A stretch of DNA of 47,934 nucleotides from Streptomyces sp. ISL-96 (GTDB taxonomy: Bacteria; Actinomycetota; Actinomycetes; Streptomycetales; Streptomycetaceae): the NCBI RefSeq assembly GCF_018614035.1, contig NZ_JAGGPA010000030.1:1-47934 (forward strand). Reading direction: 5' to 3'. Shown here in pieces: positions 25,711-35,173 of this stretch. The translations under genes and the position numbers were made by a program. How positions within the stretch are numbered: position 1 is the stretch's first letter; every line of letters starts with the position of its first letter. The notes under the pieces are model-generated. The model saw nothing but the letters and a program-made list of their open reading frames with translations, had not been told where the DNA came from and did not search any database.

Positions 25711-26082
25711 TCAGACCGACTTGAAGTTGTTCACCTTCGCGCCGCCGTCGGCATCGTGCTGCGCGGTGAGCGCCGCGTACTTCGCGTCTTCTTCGATCTC
25801 GTGCTTCTCGTGCCGCACGCCCATCGCGGTGAACTTCAGGCCCATACCAGCGATCCGCTTCGCGAGGCTGGGCATCGAGTCCTTCATACCGTCGCGCAGA
25901 CCTTCGTAGACGACGCCAAAGTGCTCGCCCAACTCGTCGTCGCCCCACGGCGGAGTCTTGCCCGACTTGCCCTCGATGGCGTTCAGTCCCTCGAACAGTG
26001 CCTTCGCGGCCTTGGCATAGTCCTGGCCCACCTCGAACATGTGGAAGCCCTCGCCCTTGAGCACCGACGCATCGGTCCTCAT
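25711..26082 (-). CDS. WXG100-family protein, partner of the large toxin
   Basis: 123 residues from the ATG at 26080-26082 (MRTDASVLKGEGFHMFEVG), preceded by GGTGGGGGA; a TTG start 21 bases further up is less likely. Helix-turn-helix layout with PPWGDDELGEHFGVVYEGL in the middle, and a paralog of the protein at 9782-10096. It lies 165 bases upstream of the WXG100-like toxin on the same strand and downstream of eccC, the usual place for a small WXG100 partner that pairs with or escorts a large effector through the type VII channel. Its charged C-terminal tail (residues ~90-123) is longer than in the paralog and may hold the export signal. Confidence 0.8.
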   Translation of the reverse strand: MRTDASVLKGEGFHMFEVGQDYAKAAKALFEGLNAIEGKSGKTPPWGDDELGEHFGVVYEGLRDGMKDSMPSLAKRIAGMGLKFTAMGVRHEKHEIEEDAKYAALTAQHDADGGAKVNNFKSV

Positions 26083-26163
26083 CGTGTCGTCCCCCACCTG
26101 CAACTACCCCCCACGCTCGCACGTCTGTCGCAGCGTCAGCCTAGCGCCCGCGCCACACTCCTT

Positions 26164-26209
26164 CCAAGAAAAACGCGAGAGGGACGGCGCCCACCAGGCG
26201 CCGCCCCTC
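26164..26209 (-). terminator. Intrinsic terminator after eccC
   Basis: Read on the minus strand, a 13-bp stem with one G-U pair (arms 26197-26209 and 26179-26191, loop TGGTG) is followed by TCGCGTTTTTCTT (26164-26178 region). This hairpin with a T-run lies just after the eccC stop and before the WXG100 gene, so the WXG100/toxin genes probably have their own promoter in 26083-26163 or depend on readthrough. Confidence 0.75.
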
Positions 26210-26234
26210 ACACACATGCGTACAACCGAACAGG

Positions 26235-29200
26235 TCAGAACCGCGGCGGCAGCCAACCCGTCTGCACCATCTGCCCACTGCGCCGCCGCGTGTGGAAGTA
26301 CCCACGCCCCGGCGGCAGCTGCGACGGCGTGATGTTGCCGAGCAGCGCACCCTCCGACCGGTCGCCGGACATCACCAGACCCTGCGCCCCGAGCTCCCGC
26401 AGACGCTGCATCACCGGCTCGTACAGCGACCGGCTCGCGCCGCCCGCCGAGCGCGCGATGATCACGTGCAGGCCCACGTCACGGGCGTACGGCAGATACT
26501 CCACCAGCGGCGACAGCGGGTTCATGCCGGTGGCCACCAGGTCGTAGTCGTCGATGATGACGTACGCGTCCGGGCTGTTGTACCAGCTCCGGTTCCTCAG
26601 CTGCTCCGGCGTGACATCCGGACCCGGCATCCGACGGCTGAGCGAGCCCGCCAGACCCTCCAGCGTCTCCGTCAGCGCGGGCGCCGAAGCGCAGTAGCGG
26701 GACAGGTGCGAGTCCGGTACGGCCTCCAGGTGTGCGCGGCGGTAGTCACCCATGACGATCTTCGCCTGGTCGGGCGTGTAGCGCTCGGTGATCTGCTTGA
26801 TGAGCAGCCGCAGCACCGACGACTTTCCGGACTCGCTCTCACCGAACACGATGAAGTGCGGGTCCGTCTCGAAGTCGATGAAGACCGGCGCGAGCGCCGA
26901 CTCGTCGATACCGAAGGCGATACCCCGCTCCGGGTGCTCGAAGCCCTTCGGCAGCCGGTCCGCCTCCATGATCCTCGGCAGCAGCCGCACGGCCGGAGCC
27001 GGGTTGCCCTGCCAGTTCTCGTTGATGCCCCGGATGAGTACGGCCGTGGCCTCCGCCAGGTCCTCCGTCTCCGAAGAGCCGTCGACCCGCGGCAGCGCGG
27101 TCATGAAGTGCAGCTTGTCCGTGGTCACACCACGGCCCGGCACGGACGCGGGCACGTTCTGTGCCACCTTGCGGTCGATCTCCGACTCCGTCGGGTCACC
27201 TAGCCGCAGCTCGATGCGGTTCTGCAGCATGTCCTTGAGCGCGGGCCGCACCTCGGTGTAGCGGCTCGCCGTCAGAATCACGTGTACGCCGAAGCCGAGC
27301 CCGCGCATCGCCATGTCGGTGATGGACGCCTCGAGCATCTCGTAGTCCGTCTTGAAGGTCGCCCACCCGTCGATGACGAGGAAGACGTCACCCCACGGCT
27401 GGTCGGGCAGCTGCCCGGCCGCCCGCCGCTGACGGTAGGTCTGGATGGAGTCGACGTTGTTCGCGCGGAAGTACTCCTCGCGCGCGTTGAGGATGCCCTC
27501 GACCTCGCTGACCGTACGACGTACCTTCTCGCCGTCGAGCCGGTTGGCCACTCCACCCACGTGCGCCAGATCCTCCATCGCGATCAGACCGCCACCGCCG
27601 AAGTCCAGGCAGTAGAACTGCACTTCGCTCGGCGTGTGAGTAAACGCGAAGGACGAGATGAGCGTGCGCAGCAGAGTCGACTTGCCGGACTGCGGACCAC
27701 CGATGAACAGACCGTGGCCCGCACCGCCCGCGAAGTCCCGGTACAGCACGTCGCGTCGCTGCTCGAACGGCTTGTCCACCAGACCGACCGGCACATTGAG
27801 CCGGCCGAGCGCGGTGTACTCGGGCGCCGTCAGACCGCGCTCCGCCGTGACCGCCAGCGCCGGCAGGAGCTGCTCCAGCGAAGGCGCCTCCTCCAGCGGC
27901 GGCAGCCACACTTGGTGGGCGGGCGGCCCCTGGTTCTCCATCTTGGCGACGATGACGTCCAGGACGGTGTCGGCAAGCGCGTCGTCGATCCGGTTGTCGG
28001 CCTCCGGCTCCTCGATCACCGGCTGCGGCGGCAGCGCCACGTGCTGCGCCGTGAAGAGCGCGGGCCGCAGCTGAGTCGAGCGGTGCACCCGCGACGGACC
28101 CTCACCGTGGTACGCCCCCGACACGTACGCCGCCTTGAAGCGGACCATGGTGTCGGTGTCGTACCGCAGATAGCCGGAGCCGGGAATCGACGGCAGGTGG
28201 TAGGCGTCCGGCACACCGATCGCCGTACGCGACTCGGCGGCGGAGAACGTACGCAGACCGATCCGGTACGACAGATAGGTGTCGAGCCCGCGCAGCTTGC
28301 CCTCCTCCAGGCGCTGCGAGGCAAGCAGCAGGTGCACACCCAGCGAACGGCCGATGCGGCCGATCTGGATGAACATGTCGATGAAGTCGGGCTTAGCCGT
28401 GAGCAGTTCGGAGAACTCGTCGAGCACGATCACCAGCGAAGCCAGCGGCTCAAGTGCGGCACCGGCCGCCCGCGCCTTCTCGTAGTCGTGGATGTTGGCG
28501 TAGTTGCCGGCCGTACGCAGCAGCTCCTGGCGGCGCTGCATCTCACCCATGATCGAGTCACGCATACGGTCGACGAGCGTGAGGTCGTCCGCCAGGTTGG
28601 TGATGACGGCCGCGGTGTGCGGCATGTCCACCATGCCGGCGAAGGTGGCACCACCCTTGAAGTCCGCGAGGATGAAGTTCAGCGTCTCCGAGGAGTGCGT
28701 CACCGCGAGGCCGAGTACGAGCGTACGCAGCACCTCGGACTTACCGGAACCGGTCGCTCCGACACACAGGCCGTGCGGGCCCATGCCCTCCTGCGAGGCC
28801 TCCTTGAGGTCGAGCATGACCGGCTCGCCGTTCTCACCGACACCGATCGGTACGCGCAGCCGCTCGTGCAGCGTGCGCGGACGCCAGGTGCGCGAGACGT
28901 CGACGGAGCCGGCGTCGCCGATGCCCATCAGATCCGTGAAGTCCAGGTTCGACAGCAGAGGTTCGCCCTCCTCCGCCGTACCGACCCGGAAGGCGGCGAG
29001 CTGCCTCGCCAGCGAATCGGCCTGCTCCTGGCTCAGCACATCCGGCTTGCCGCTGTACGCCGACTCGTGCCCGACGTACAGCTGAAGCTTGTTCGGCTTC
29101 AGATACGCCGTCAGGTTGCCCCGCAGCTCGTCCTCCAGCTCCCCGGGCGAGATCTCCAGGAACGTGACGCCCTGAAGCCCTTCCGTGCCGGCGAGTCCCG

Positions 29201-30179
29201 AGTCCGGCGGTACGGTGCCGCCGTCGAGCACCACGATCAGGTGCGGCTGGTCGTACACCGGGTTCGCGTCGCGGTTCCAGCGCGGCCGGTCGGCCAGCTG
29301 GTCCTCCAGCGCCTCCTCCAGCTCACCGAGGTCGTCGAAGAGGAGCCGGGCCGAGCCCGCCCCGTCCTTGGCCTTCGGGTGCTGGCTGTGCGGCAGCCAC
29401 TTGATCCAGTCCCAGTCCGACGCGGCGGAGGGGTGCGCGACCACGGCGACCATCAGGTCCTCGGGCGAGTGCAGCGTCGCGAGCTGGGCAATGGCCGCGC
29501 GGGCATTGCCGTACACCGTGTCACTGTCCCCGGCCAGCACCACGTGGTAGAAGGCGCGCAGCGAAACCGACACCGGCAGGTCGGCCAGACTTCCGTGCGC
29601 GTCGAGGAACGCCTTCATGGCCGCGGCGGTCAGCGGCTCCAGCTCCTCCTTGGGCGCGGTCTCCGGTGCGGCGAGCGGAGTTGCCAGCTGCTGGTTGCCG
29701 AGACCCATGCGTACGGACGCGAAGTCGGCGTCGGTCGGGCGCCGTTCCCACAGCCGTTTGCCGTCGGCGGCGAGGGCCCACAGCTGGTCCGGGTCCGGGT
29801 GCTGGAAAAGCTGTGTACGCCGCTGGAGTTCAGCGGTCTTGTGCACGTCCTTGCGGACCTGCTCGAGATAGCGGAAGTAGTCACGCCGGTCCTGCGCCAT
29901 GCCCGCACCGCCGCCCTGGCGGGACTTGGCGAACTGGGCGATGCCCATGGCGAGGGTCGAGGCGAGCATCAGCCCGCCCACCACCCGCATATAGGACGGC
30001 AGGTTGGGCATGAAGAAGAAGCCGACAGAACCCAGCATGCCCATCATCGGCAGCAGGCTCATCAGCACACCGTCGTCGCCCTCCCGCGGAATCTCGGGCG
30101 GCGTCTCCAGTTTCACCTCGCCGTCCGGGACAGCAGGCGGCTGGATCCGCGGCTGCCGTTTGATGATGACGACGCTCAC
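26235..30179 (-). CDS. eccC: Type VII secretion ATPase EccC
   Basis: 1314 residues, full-length fused EccCa/EccCb-type FtsK/SpoIIIE ATPase that powers export of WXG100 substrates. Two N-terminal membrane helices (about 40-85) precede three ATPase domains: P-loops GATGSGKS (K480), GGPQSGKS (K833) and GESESGKS (K1119), with Walker B-like strands SLVIVLDEFSELL, DVFLVIDGW and DAYVIIDDYD. The first domain is expected to be the hydrolytic one and the others substrate-binding. GTG at 30177-30179 (VSVVIIKRQPR) fits EccC N-termini and has AGGA 11 bases upstream; the ATG at 30191 sits directly on that ribosome site and is the alternative. Divergent from eccD, followed by a terminator and the WXG100/toxin genes. 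Confidence 0.95.
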   Translation of the reverse strand: MSVVIIKRQPRIQPPAVPDGEVKLETPPEIPREGDDGVLMSLLPMMGMLGSVGFFFMPNLPSYMRVVGGLMLASTLAMGIAQFAKSRQGGGAGMAQDRRDYFRYLEQVRKDVHKTAELQRRTQLFQHPDPDQLWALAADGKRLWERRPTDADFASVRMGLGNQQLATPLAAPETAPKEELEPLTAAAMKAFLDAHGSLADLPVSVSLRAFYHVVLAGDSDTVYGNARAAIAQLATLHSPEDLMVAVVAHPSAASDWDWIKWLPHSQHPKAKDGAGSARLLFDDLGELEEALEDQLADRPRWNRDANPVYDQPHLIVVLDGGTVPPDSGLAGTEGLQGVTFLEISPGELEDELRGNLTAYLKPNKLQLYVGHESAYSGKPDVLSQEQADSLARQLAAFRVGTAEEGEPLLSNLDFTDLMGIGDAGSVDVSRTWRPRTLHERLRVPIGVGENGEPVMLDLKEASQEGMGPHGLCVGATGSGKSEVLRTLVLGLAVTHSSETLNFILADFKGGATFAGMVDMPHTAAVITNLADDLTLVDRMRDSIMGEMQRRQELLRTAGNYANIHDYEKARAAGAALEPLASLVIVLDEFSELLTAKPDFIDMFIQIGRIGRSLGVHLLLASQRLEEGKLRGLDTYLSYRIGLRTFSAAESRTAIGVPDAYHLPSIPGSGYLRYDTDTMVRFKAAYVSGAYHGEGPSRVHRSTQLRPALFTAQHVALPPQPVIEEPEADNRIDDALADTVLDVIVAKMENQGPPAHQVWLPPLEEAPSLEQLLPALAVTAERGLTAPEYTALGRLNVPVGLVDKPFEQRRDVLYRDFAGGAGHGLFIGGPQSGKSTLLRTLISSFAFTHTPSEVQFYCLDFGGGGLIAMEDLAHVGGVANRLDGEKVRRTVSEVEGILNAREEYFRANNVDSIQTYRQRRAAGQLPDQPWGDVFLVIDGWATFKTDYEMLEASITDMAMRGLGFGVHVILTASRYTEVRPALKDMLQNRIELRLGDPTESEIDRKVAQNVPASVPGRGVTTDKLHFMTALPRVDGSSETEDLAEATAVLIRGINENWQGNPAPAVRLLPRIMEADRLPKGFEHPERGIAFGIDESALAPVFIDFETDPHFIVFGESESGKSSVLRLLIKQITERYTPDQAKIVMGDYRRAHLEAVPDSHLSRYCASAPALTETLEGLAGSLSRRMPGPDVTPEQLRNRSWYNSPDAYVIIDDYDLVATGMNPLSPLVEYLPYARDVGLHVIIARSAGGASRSLYEPVMQRLRELGAQGLVMSGDRSEGALLGNITPSQLPPGRGYFHTRRRSGQMVQTGWLPPRF

Positions 30180-30435
30180 CGATGCACTCATCCTTCGCGA
30201 TTGCTGTGTCTTCCCGGGTGCAACCCCCGGGCCCCCGGCCCGAAGAGCAGGCAGGCACAGCCGCTGATCCTACTGTCACGTATGAGACCGCCGGGAGGCA
30301 GGAGCGTGGAGATGCGGGGGAGTGCGAGGAGGAATGAGGGAGGCGGGACCTGTGCCCCCCGCACCGGACGATAAGGTGGCGCTCCGCGTCGTACGAGCGA
30401 CGTAAAGAAGCTTGTCTAGCAGGGGGAACTACCAG
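30180..30435. promoter_or_regulatory. Divergent eccC/eccD promoter region
   Basis: 256 bases between divergent core secretion genes; promoters for both must lie here. The ribosome site of eccD is AGGGGGAA at 30421-30428. I do not see a convincing -35/-10 pair or operator, so only the location is supported. Confidence 0.45.
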
Positions 30436-31893
30436 GTGAGCACGGGCACATCGACGGGTTTCTGCCGAGTCACCGTCGCAGCTCCGGACAGTCGTATCGA
30501 TGTGGCGCTGCCGGAGGACCTGCCGATCCAGGACATCTATCCGGAGATCATCAGGCTCTCGGGCATGGTCCAGTCCGACGGCACCCTTGCCGGCTACCAC
30601 CTCGTACGCCGCGACGGCCATGTGCTCGACGCGAGCCGTTCGTTGCTCGAGCACCGCGTCAGGGACGGCGAGGTGCTGCTGCTGCGCACGTTCGCCGATT
30701 CGCTGCCGCCGGCCGTTCACGACGACGTGGTCGACGCGGTAGCCACCGCCGTCAAGCAGGATCTCCGCGGCTGGAACGACAACCTGATGCGGGTCGCGGG
30801 TCTGATCTCAGGAGTACTCCTCCTGACGATGCTCGGCTTCGTGTTCTGGTTCGCGGACCCGCTGCGGCACGACATGCACGGCCTCCAGGGCATCGTCGCC
30901 GGTGTGGTCGCGCTGGCTCTGACGGCTCTCGCCGGTGTACGCGGCCGGGTGTACGACGACAGAGCTTCCGCCGTGGCCCTGGGCATCGCCGCACTGCCGC
31001 ACGCGCTCATCGCAGGCTCCGGTGTCATTGGGCAGGACGCGGGTGAAGGCCCGGGCAGGCTGCAGTTCCTGGTCGGCTGCGTGGCCGTCCTTCTCTTCTC
31101 CGTCGTACTGATCATGCTGCTGCCGCAGGGAGACGCCCCGTTCGTCGCCGCGGCGCTGGCGGCGGCCATCGGTACGTTCGCCGCGTTCGGCGGAGTGCTC
31201 ACCGAGGCGCAGCCCCGTGAGATCGCGGCCGTCACCTCGGTCGTCGGGCTGGCGGTCGTCGGCTTCCTGCCGGGCTGGTCGGCCCGCTTCGCGAAGCTGC
31301 CGATCGGCTTCCGCAACCCGGAGGACCTGGCCAGGGCCCGCCGCGAGGGCCAGGAGGGCAACCTCGAGGCCGTCGACGTACAGCGCATCGTCGCCCAGAC
31401 CAGCCGCGGCCACGAACTGCTGCTCGGCCTCGTCGGCGGCTGCGCCGTCGTCATCCTCGGCGCGGGCGGCGCGGTACTCGGCTTCAGCGACAGCAGCTGG
31501 GCCCAGCTGATGGCCCTGGTCACCGCGCTGGCCGCGATGCTCCGGGCGCGCCTGTTCCGCTACACCGCGCAGGTCACCTGCCTGCTGGTGGCCGGCGTCC
31601 TCACGACCGGCCTGCTGATCCTCGGCCTCGCGATCTCGCCCCCGACCCAGATCCTCGTGGACCTGGCCGGAGGCAACTCCGCGGGCATCGACGTACGAAC
31701 CCTGTGGCTCGGTGCCTCGGTCGCCGTCGGTGCGATGCTCCTGATCGCGATCGCCCTGATCGTTCCGAACAAGGGCCTGTCCCCCTTCTGGGGCCGCATG
31801 CTCGACCTCGCCGACTCGCTGGTCCTGCTCTCCCTGATCCCGATCTGCCTCGCGGTCCTCGACGTGTACGCCCAGGTCCGAGGCGGCGTCTGA
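30436..31893 (+). CDS. eccD: Type VII secretion integral membrane protein EccD
   Basis: 485 residues with an N-terminal ubiquitin-like domain (about 8-90: CRVTVAAPDSRIDVALPEDL, SGMVQSDGTLAGYHLVRRDG), a linker, and about eleven membrane helices, the hallmark of EccD, the pore-forming component of the type VII membrane complex. The cytoplasmic loop between helices is visible (FRNPEDLARARREGQEGNLE). GTG at 30436 is chosen because AGGGGGAA lies 8 bases upstream; a TTG further upstream in the same frame has no site. Divergent from eccC. EccB, EccE and the mycosin are not in this window and must lie elsewhere. Confidence 0.95.
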   Translation: MSTGTSTGFCRVTVAAPDSRIDVALPEDLPIQDIYPEIIRLSGMVQSDGTLAGYHLVRRDGHVLDASRSLLEHRVRDGEVLLLRTFADSLPPAVHDDVVDAVATAVKQDLRGWNDNLMRVAGLISGVLLLTMLGFVFWFADPLRHDMHGLQGIVAGVVALALTALAGVRGRVYDDRASAVALGIAALPHALIAGSGVIGQDAGEGPGRLQFLVGCVAVLLFSVVLIMLLPQGDAPFVAAALAAAIGTFAAFGGVLTEAQPREIAAVTSVVGLAVVGFLPGWSARFAKLPIGFRNPEDLARARREGQEGNLEAVDVQRIVAQTSRGHELLLGLVGGCAVVILGAGGAVLGFSDSSWAQLMALVTALAAMLRARLFRYTAQVTCLLVAGVLTTGLLILGLAISPPTQILVDLAGGNSAGIDVRTLWLGASVAVGAMLLIAIALIVPNKGLSPFWGRMLDLADSLVLLSLIPICLAVLDVYAQVRGGV

Positions 31894-31999
31894 CCCGCAC
31901 CGGCGCCCGCACCTTCACCAAGCAGCGCACGCACACGTTCCCCCTCCCCTCGCTCTCCGGCGAGGCGAGGGGGACTCGTCGTCCGAGGGGGATTCACGC

Positions 32000-32920
32000 A
32001 TGGAACGCCTACGCCAGGACGACCCGCCACAGATCGGGCCGTACATCACTCTGGCGCGGCTCGATGCGGAGAGCGCGGAACGGGCCGTCCCGGAGCGCCG
32101 CTACATCGCGCGCACCCTGGACGGGGACCGCACGGTCGTGGCCTGCGTCCCGCACATCGGCACTGACCCGACCCGCTGGTCGATCGAGGCGGAGAGTGCC
32201 CGCCGCATCTCCGTCCCCGGTCTGTGGCCGGTCTCGGAGGTCGGCGGCACGGCGGGCTTCCCCTGGCATACGACTCCGTACGTCCCCGCGCTCCCGCTGA
32301 CCTCTGGCCTGGAAGCTCATGGCGGTCCGCTTCCGGAGCCCTGCGTACGTTCCTTGGGCACGGCCCTGGCCGAATTGCTGACCACGGCGCACGCGCAGGG
32401 TGTGGTGCACGCCGGGTTGTCCCCTTCCGCTGTGCTGCTCAGCGCGGAAGGCCCGCGCCTGGGCTGCTTCGGAGCGGTGCGTTCGGCAGCCCCGGACGGG
32501 GAACAGCGCGCGGGCCTCCCGGGGTTGGACCCCGGCAGTCTCGCCCAGGAGCAGGCCCAGGGGGGTCGTCCCCGCCCACCCGGCGACGTATACGCCCTGG
32601 GAGCAGTGCTCTCGTATGCGAGCACTGGTCACACTGCCCCCCAGCGCGAGCAACTCCCCGCCTCCCTGTGCGGGTTGATCACGGCGTGTCTGGCCCCCGA
32701 TGCCGCAGCGCGCCCGCAGGCATACCAGATCCTCACCGACCTGACGTCGGGCGCGACGACCGCGAATCCCGCGACGCCTCAGGCCACCGTTCTGGACACC
32801 GCTGCCCCGGTCCTCCTGCCCGCCCGCGTCGTCGCCGCCCTGGCCCGCCAGTCGGCGGAGATCCTCGCCGCCGAACTTCCCACGCGCACCCGCACTCTCA
32901 CCCCTAGCGCCCTGGACTGA
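32000..32920 (+). CDS. Kinase-like protein lacking catalytic residues (pseudokinase)
   Basis: 306 residues with the overall order of a Ser/Thr kinase domain but no catalytic machinery. The glycine loop is missing, no VAxK lysine is seen (RTVVACVP instead), the HRDLKPxN loop reads HAGLSPSAVL (137-146) and DFG reads CFG (156-158). The C-lobe is recognisable (PPGDVYALGAVLSYASTGH). No membrane helix. ATG at 32000 with GAGGGGG at about 31985-31991. The next gene, an active-looking kinase, starts 6 bases after the stop, so this protein may be an allosteric partner or scaffold for it; that role is inferred. Confidence 0.8.
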   Translation: MERLRQDDPPQIGPYITLARLDAESAERAVPERRYIARTLDGDRTVVACVPHIGTDPTRWSIEAESARRISVPGLWPVSEVGGTAGFPWHTTPYVPALPLTSGLEAHGGPLPEPCVRSLGTALAELLTTAHAQGVVHAGLSPSAVLLSAEGPRLGCFGAVRSAAPDGEQRAGLPGLDPGSLAQEQAQGGRPRPPGDVYALGAVLSYASTGHTAPQREQLPASLCGLITACLAPDAAARPQAYQILTDLTSGATTANPATPQATVLDTAAPVLLPARVVAALARQSAEILAAELPTRTRTLTPSALD

Positions 32921-32926
32921 CGGCCG

Positions 32927-35149
32927 ATGTTCTCCCCACTCACCCACGACGACCCGCACCAGCTCGGCGCCTACCGCCTCATGGCCCGCCTGGGCAGCGG
33001 CGGCATGGGAACTGTCTACCTCGCCCGGTCGTCATCCGGCCGCACCGCCGCGCTCAAGACCATGCACGCCCGCATCGCCACCGATCCCGCGTTCCGCACC
33101 CGCTTCCGGCTCGAAGTCGACGCGGCCCGCGTTATCGGCGGCGTACACGGCGCCCAGGTATTCGACGCGGATCCGCTGTCCGATACGCCCTGGCTGGCAA
33201 CGGAGTACATCCTGGGCCCACCGCTGGACGACGCGGTCGTGCTCGCCGGGTCCTTCCCCGAGTCGGCGGTACGCGCCCTGGGCGTCGCTCTGTGCCAGGC
33301 GCTGGCCCAACTTCACGCCTCTGAGGTGGTCCACCGCGACCTCAAGCCGTCCAACATCATGCTCACCGCCGACGGCCCCAAGGTCATCGACTTCGGCATC
33401 GCCCGCGCGACAGGCGACGACCGTCTCACCCGTATCGGCGCAGCGGCGGGCACCCCTGCCTTCATGTCCCCGGAGCAGGCAACGGGCCAGGAACACACCT
33501 CGGCGGGCGATGTTTTCGCCCTGGCGGGCGTCCTGGTCCACGCGGCAACGGGCCACGGTCCGTTCGGCTCGGGTCAGCCGGCGGACCTGCTGTATCGCGT
33601 GCGCTACGCCGACCCGGATCTGACAGGTGTCTTCGAAGCCCTGGCCGCGGTACTGGCTCGCGGCCTGAGCAAGGCCCCGGCGGACCGTCCTACGACAGCG
33701 GAACTCGCGGCCCAGCTGTCCACCGGCACAGCCGGCCCCGGCTTCGCCGAGCACCTCCCGGAAATTCTGCTCACCGAGATCACCCGCCGAGCGGCAGAAG
33801 TCTGGCACGTCCAGCCGCACCGCCTCCTGCCTCCGGCGGACACGCTGCCGGAGCCGTCGACGGACCCCGTGCCACCCTCCTTGTCCCGCCGCAAGCTACT
33901 GGCGCTGGGCGGAGGCTCAGTTCTCGGGGTAACCGCGGCCGGCACGGGCGCCTGGGCCTGGCTCGGGCGGCGGAGTACCAAGAGCGGCGGCACGGGCACG
34001 CCGAATGACGGCGCTACGTCCAGTGCTTCGGCGGCAGCGAAGGGAGACTCGCTGTGGCGAATCGCGATCAGCACCTCGAAAGCCACGATCGTGCCGCCGG
34101 TTCCTCTCACCTACGGTGGATGGATTGTCGTAGCGGATGACAACGGCGTGCGTTTCATCGATGCCGAGCGCGGTGGGGTCGAGTTTCCTTCCCTCAGTAA
34201 GGCCCCGTCGCACCAGTGCGTCGTCGAGCTGGAGCGGGTGCACTGGTGCGAACTGCCCCCGTCCGCCGACGGGGCCCTCAGGATCAAGTCTTTCGACCCC
34301 GTCGGGGGATCCCTGGACCCTGCCCTCGTCAAGTTCGAGGACTTCAACGGCAGTCTCCCGGGAACGCAGCTGCTGTGCGCCGAGGATGGCGTCGTCTATC
34401 TCGCTGCCGGACAGGGGAAGAAGTCGGGGGAAGGCATCGGCTTCAGTCGCGACCAGTCCTGGTTCCTCCTGGCTGTCGACACCCACACGCTCCAGATAAT
34501 CTGGCGTCGGCCTCTGCCGCGACGGCCCGGCACAACGCTGCGACTGCATTTCCTCGACTCGCGGGTCGAAGGCGAGGCCCTCGTGCTGCTGCAGGAGACC
34601 TCGGACGGCAAGGTCAGGCTTTCGGTGCGTGACAGCCGTACCGGGAACGTCCGCTGGGAGCAGCCGCTGGCGGTCTCCGAACCGGAGGACGTCCGGGGCA
34701 AGTTGGCGGTCGATGGTGGCATGCACGTCTATCCGCCTACGGGAGCCCTGCGAGCCTTGAGCCTGATTGACGGCAAAGAGGTATGGAACTTCGGTAACGG
34801 ACGATCCCGCCGTACAGGGCCCCCAACGGTCACAGACAGTGCCGTGTACGCCGTCGAGGAGGGGCTCGGCGTTGTGGCTGTCGACTCGCGCACCGGAGAG
34901 CTGCAGTGGGAGGAGAAGGGCGGCCGGGGCGCGGACGCGGACCTCGCCGCTCCGCCCCTGGCCGGTTATCGGAACGTCTACAGCAAGGGCCCCGGGCATC
35001 TCAGGATCATCGACATCAAGACGGGCAGGACCAGCCGGTCGTACAAGTCCACAGAGGACCGCTTCTTCGCCTACGAGTCCGTCGTCGACGATGCCAGCAG
35101 GATCGTCGGCATGGGCGAAGAGTTCATCGCCTGCTACCCCCTTGACTGA
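32927..35149 (+). CDS. Receptor Ser/Thr protein kinase with PQQ-like sensor domain (1)
   Basis: 740 residues, Hanks-type kinase with complete motifs: GSGGMG (23-28), K44, HRDLKPSN (136-143), DFG (155-157) and a SPE in place of APE (181-183). A Pro-rich juxtamembrane stretch leads to a single membrane helix (about 322-347, RRKLLALGGGSVLGV, which could also be read as a twin-arginine-like signal anchor). The extracellular ~390 residues contain PQQ-type propeller blades (VDSRTGELQWEEK, VRDSRTGNVRWEQ, SLIDGKEVWNFG). Likely senses an envelope ligand and phosphorylates cytoplasmic targets. Tight spacing with the pseudokinase upstream and the homologous kinase 24 bases downstream indicates one operon. 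Confidence 0.9.
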   Translation: MFSPLTHDDPHQLGAYRLMARLGSGGMGTVYLARSSSGRTAALKTMHARIATDPAFRTRFRLEVDAARVIGGVHGAQVFDADPLSDTPWLATEYILGPPLDDAVVLAGSFPESAVRALGVALCQALAQLHASEVVHRDLKPSNIMLTADGPKVIDFGIARATGDDRLTRIGAAAGTPAFMSPEQATGQEHTSAGDVFALAGVLVHAATGHGPFGSGQPADLLYRVRYADPDLTGVFEALAAVLARGLSKAPADRPTTAELAAQLSTGTAGPGFAEHLPEILLTEITRRAAEVWHVQPHRLLPPADTLPEPSTDPVPPSLSRRKLLALGGGSVLGVTAAGTGAWAWLGRRSTKSGGTGTPNDGATSSASAAAKGDSLWRIAISTSKATIVPPVPLTYGGWIVVADDNGVRFIDAERGGVEFPSLSKAPSHQCVVELERVHWCELPPSADGALRIKSFDPVGGSLDPALVKFEDFNGSLPGTQLLCAEDGVVYLAAGQGKKSGEGIGFSRDQSWFLLAVDTHTLQIIWRRPLPRRPGTTLRLHFLDSRVEGEALVLLQETSDGKVRLSVRDSRTGNVRWEQPLAVSEPEDVRGKLAVDGGMHVYPPTGALRALSLIDGKEVWNFGNGRSRRTGPPTVTDSAVYAVEEGLGVVAVDSRTGELQWEEKGGRGADADLAAPPLAGYRNVYSKGPGHLRIIDIKTGRTSRSYKSTEDRFFAYESVVDDASRIVGMGEEFIACYPLD

Positions 35150-35173
35150 CCCCCAGAGAAGGCAGCTTCCCCC

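Noticed and set aside
27282..30374. 1030-codon open frame on the plus strand opposite eccC
   Set aside because: It is the antisense shadow of a GC-rich gene: Arg/Val/Leu/Gln-rich, no domains, and eccC on the other strand is unambiguous.
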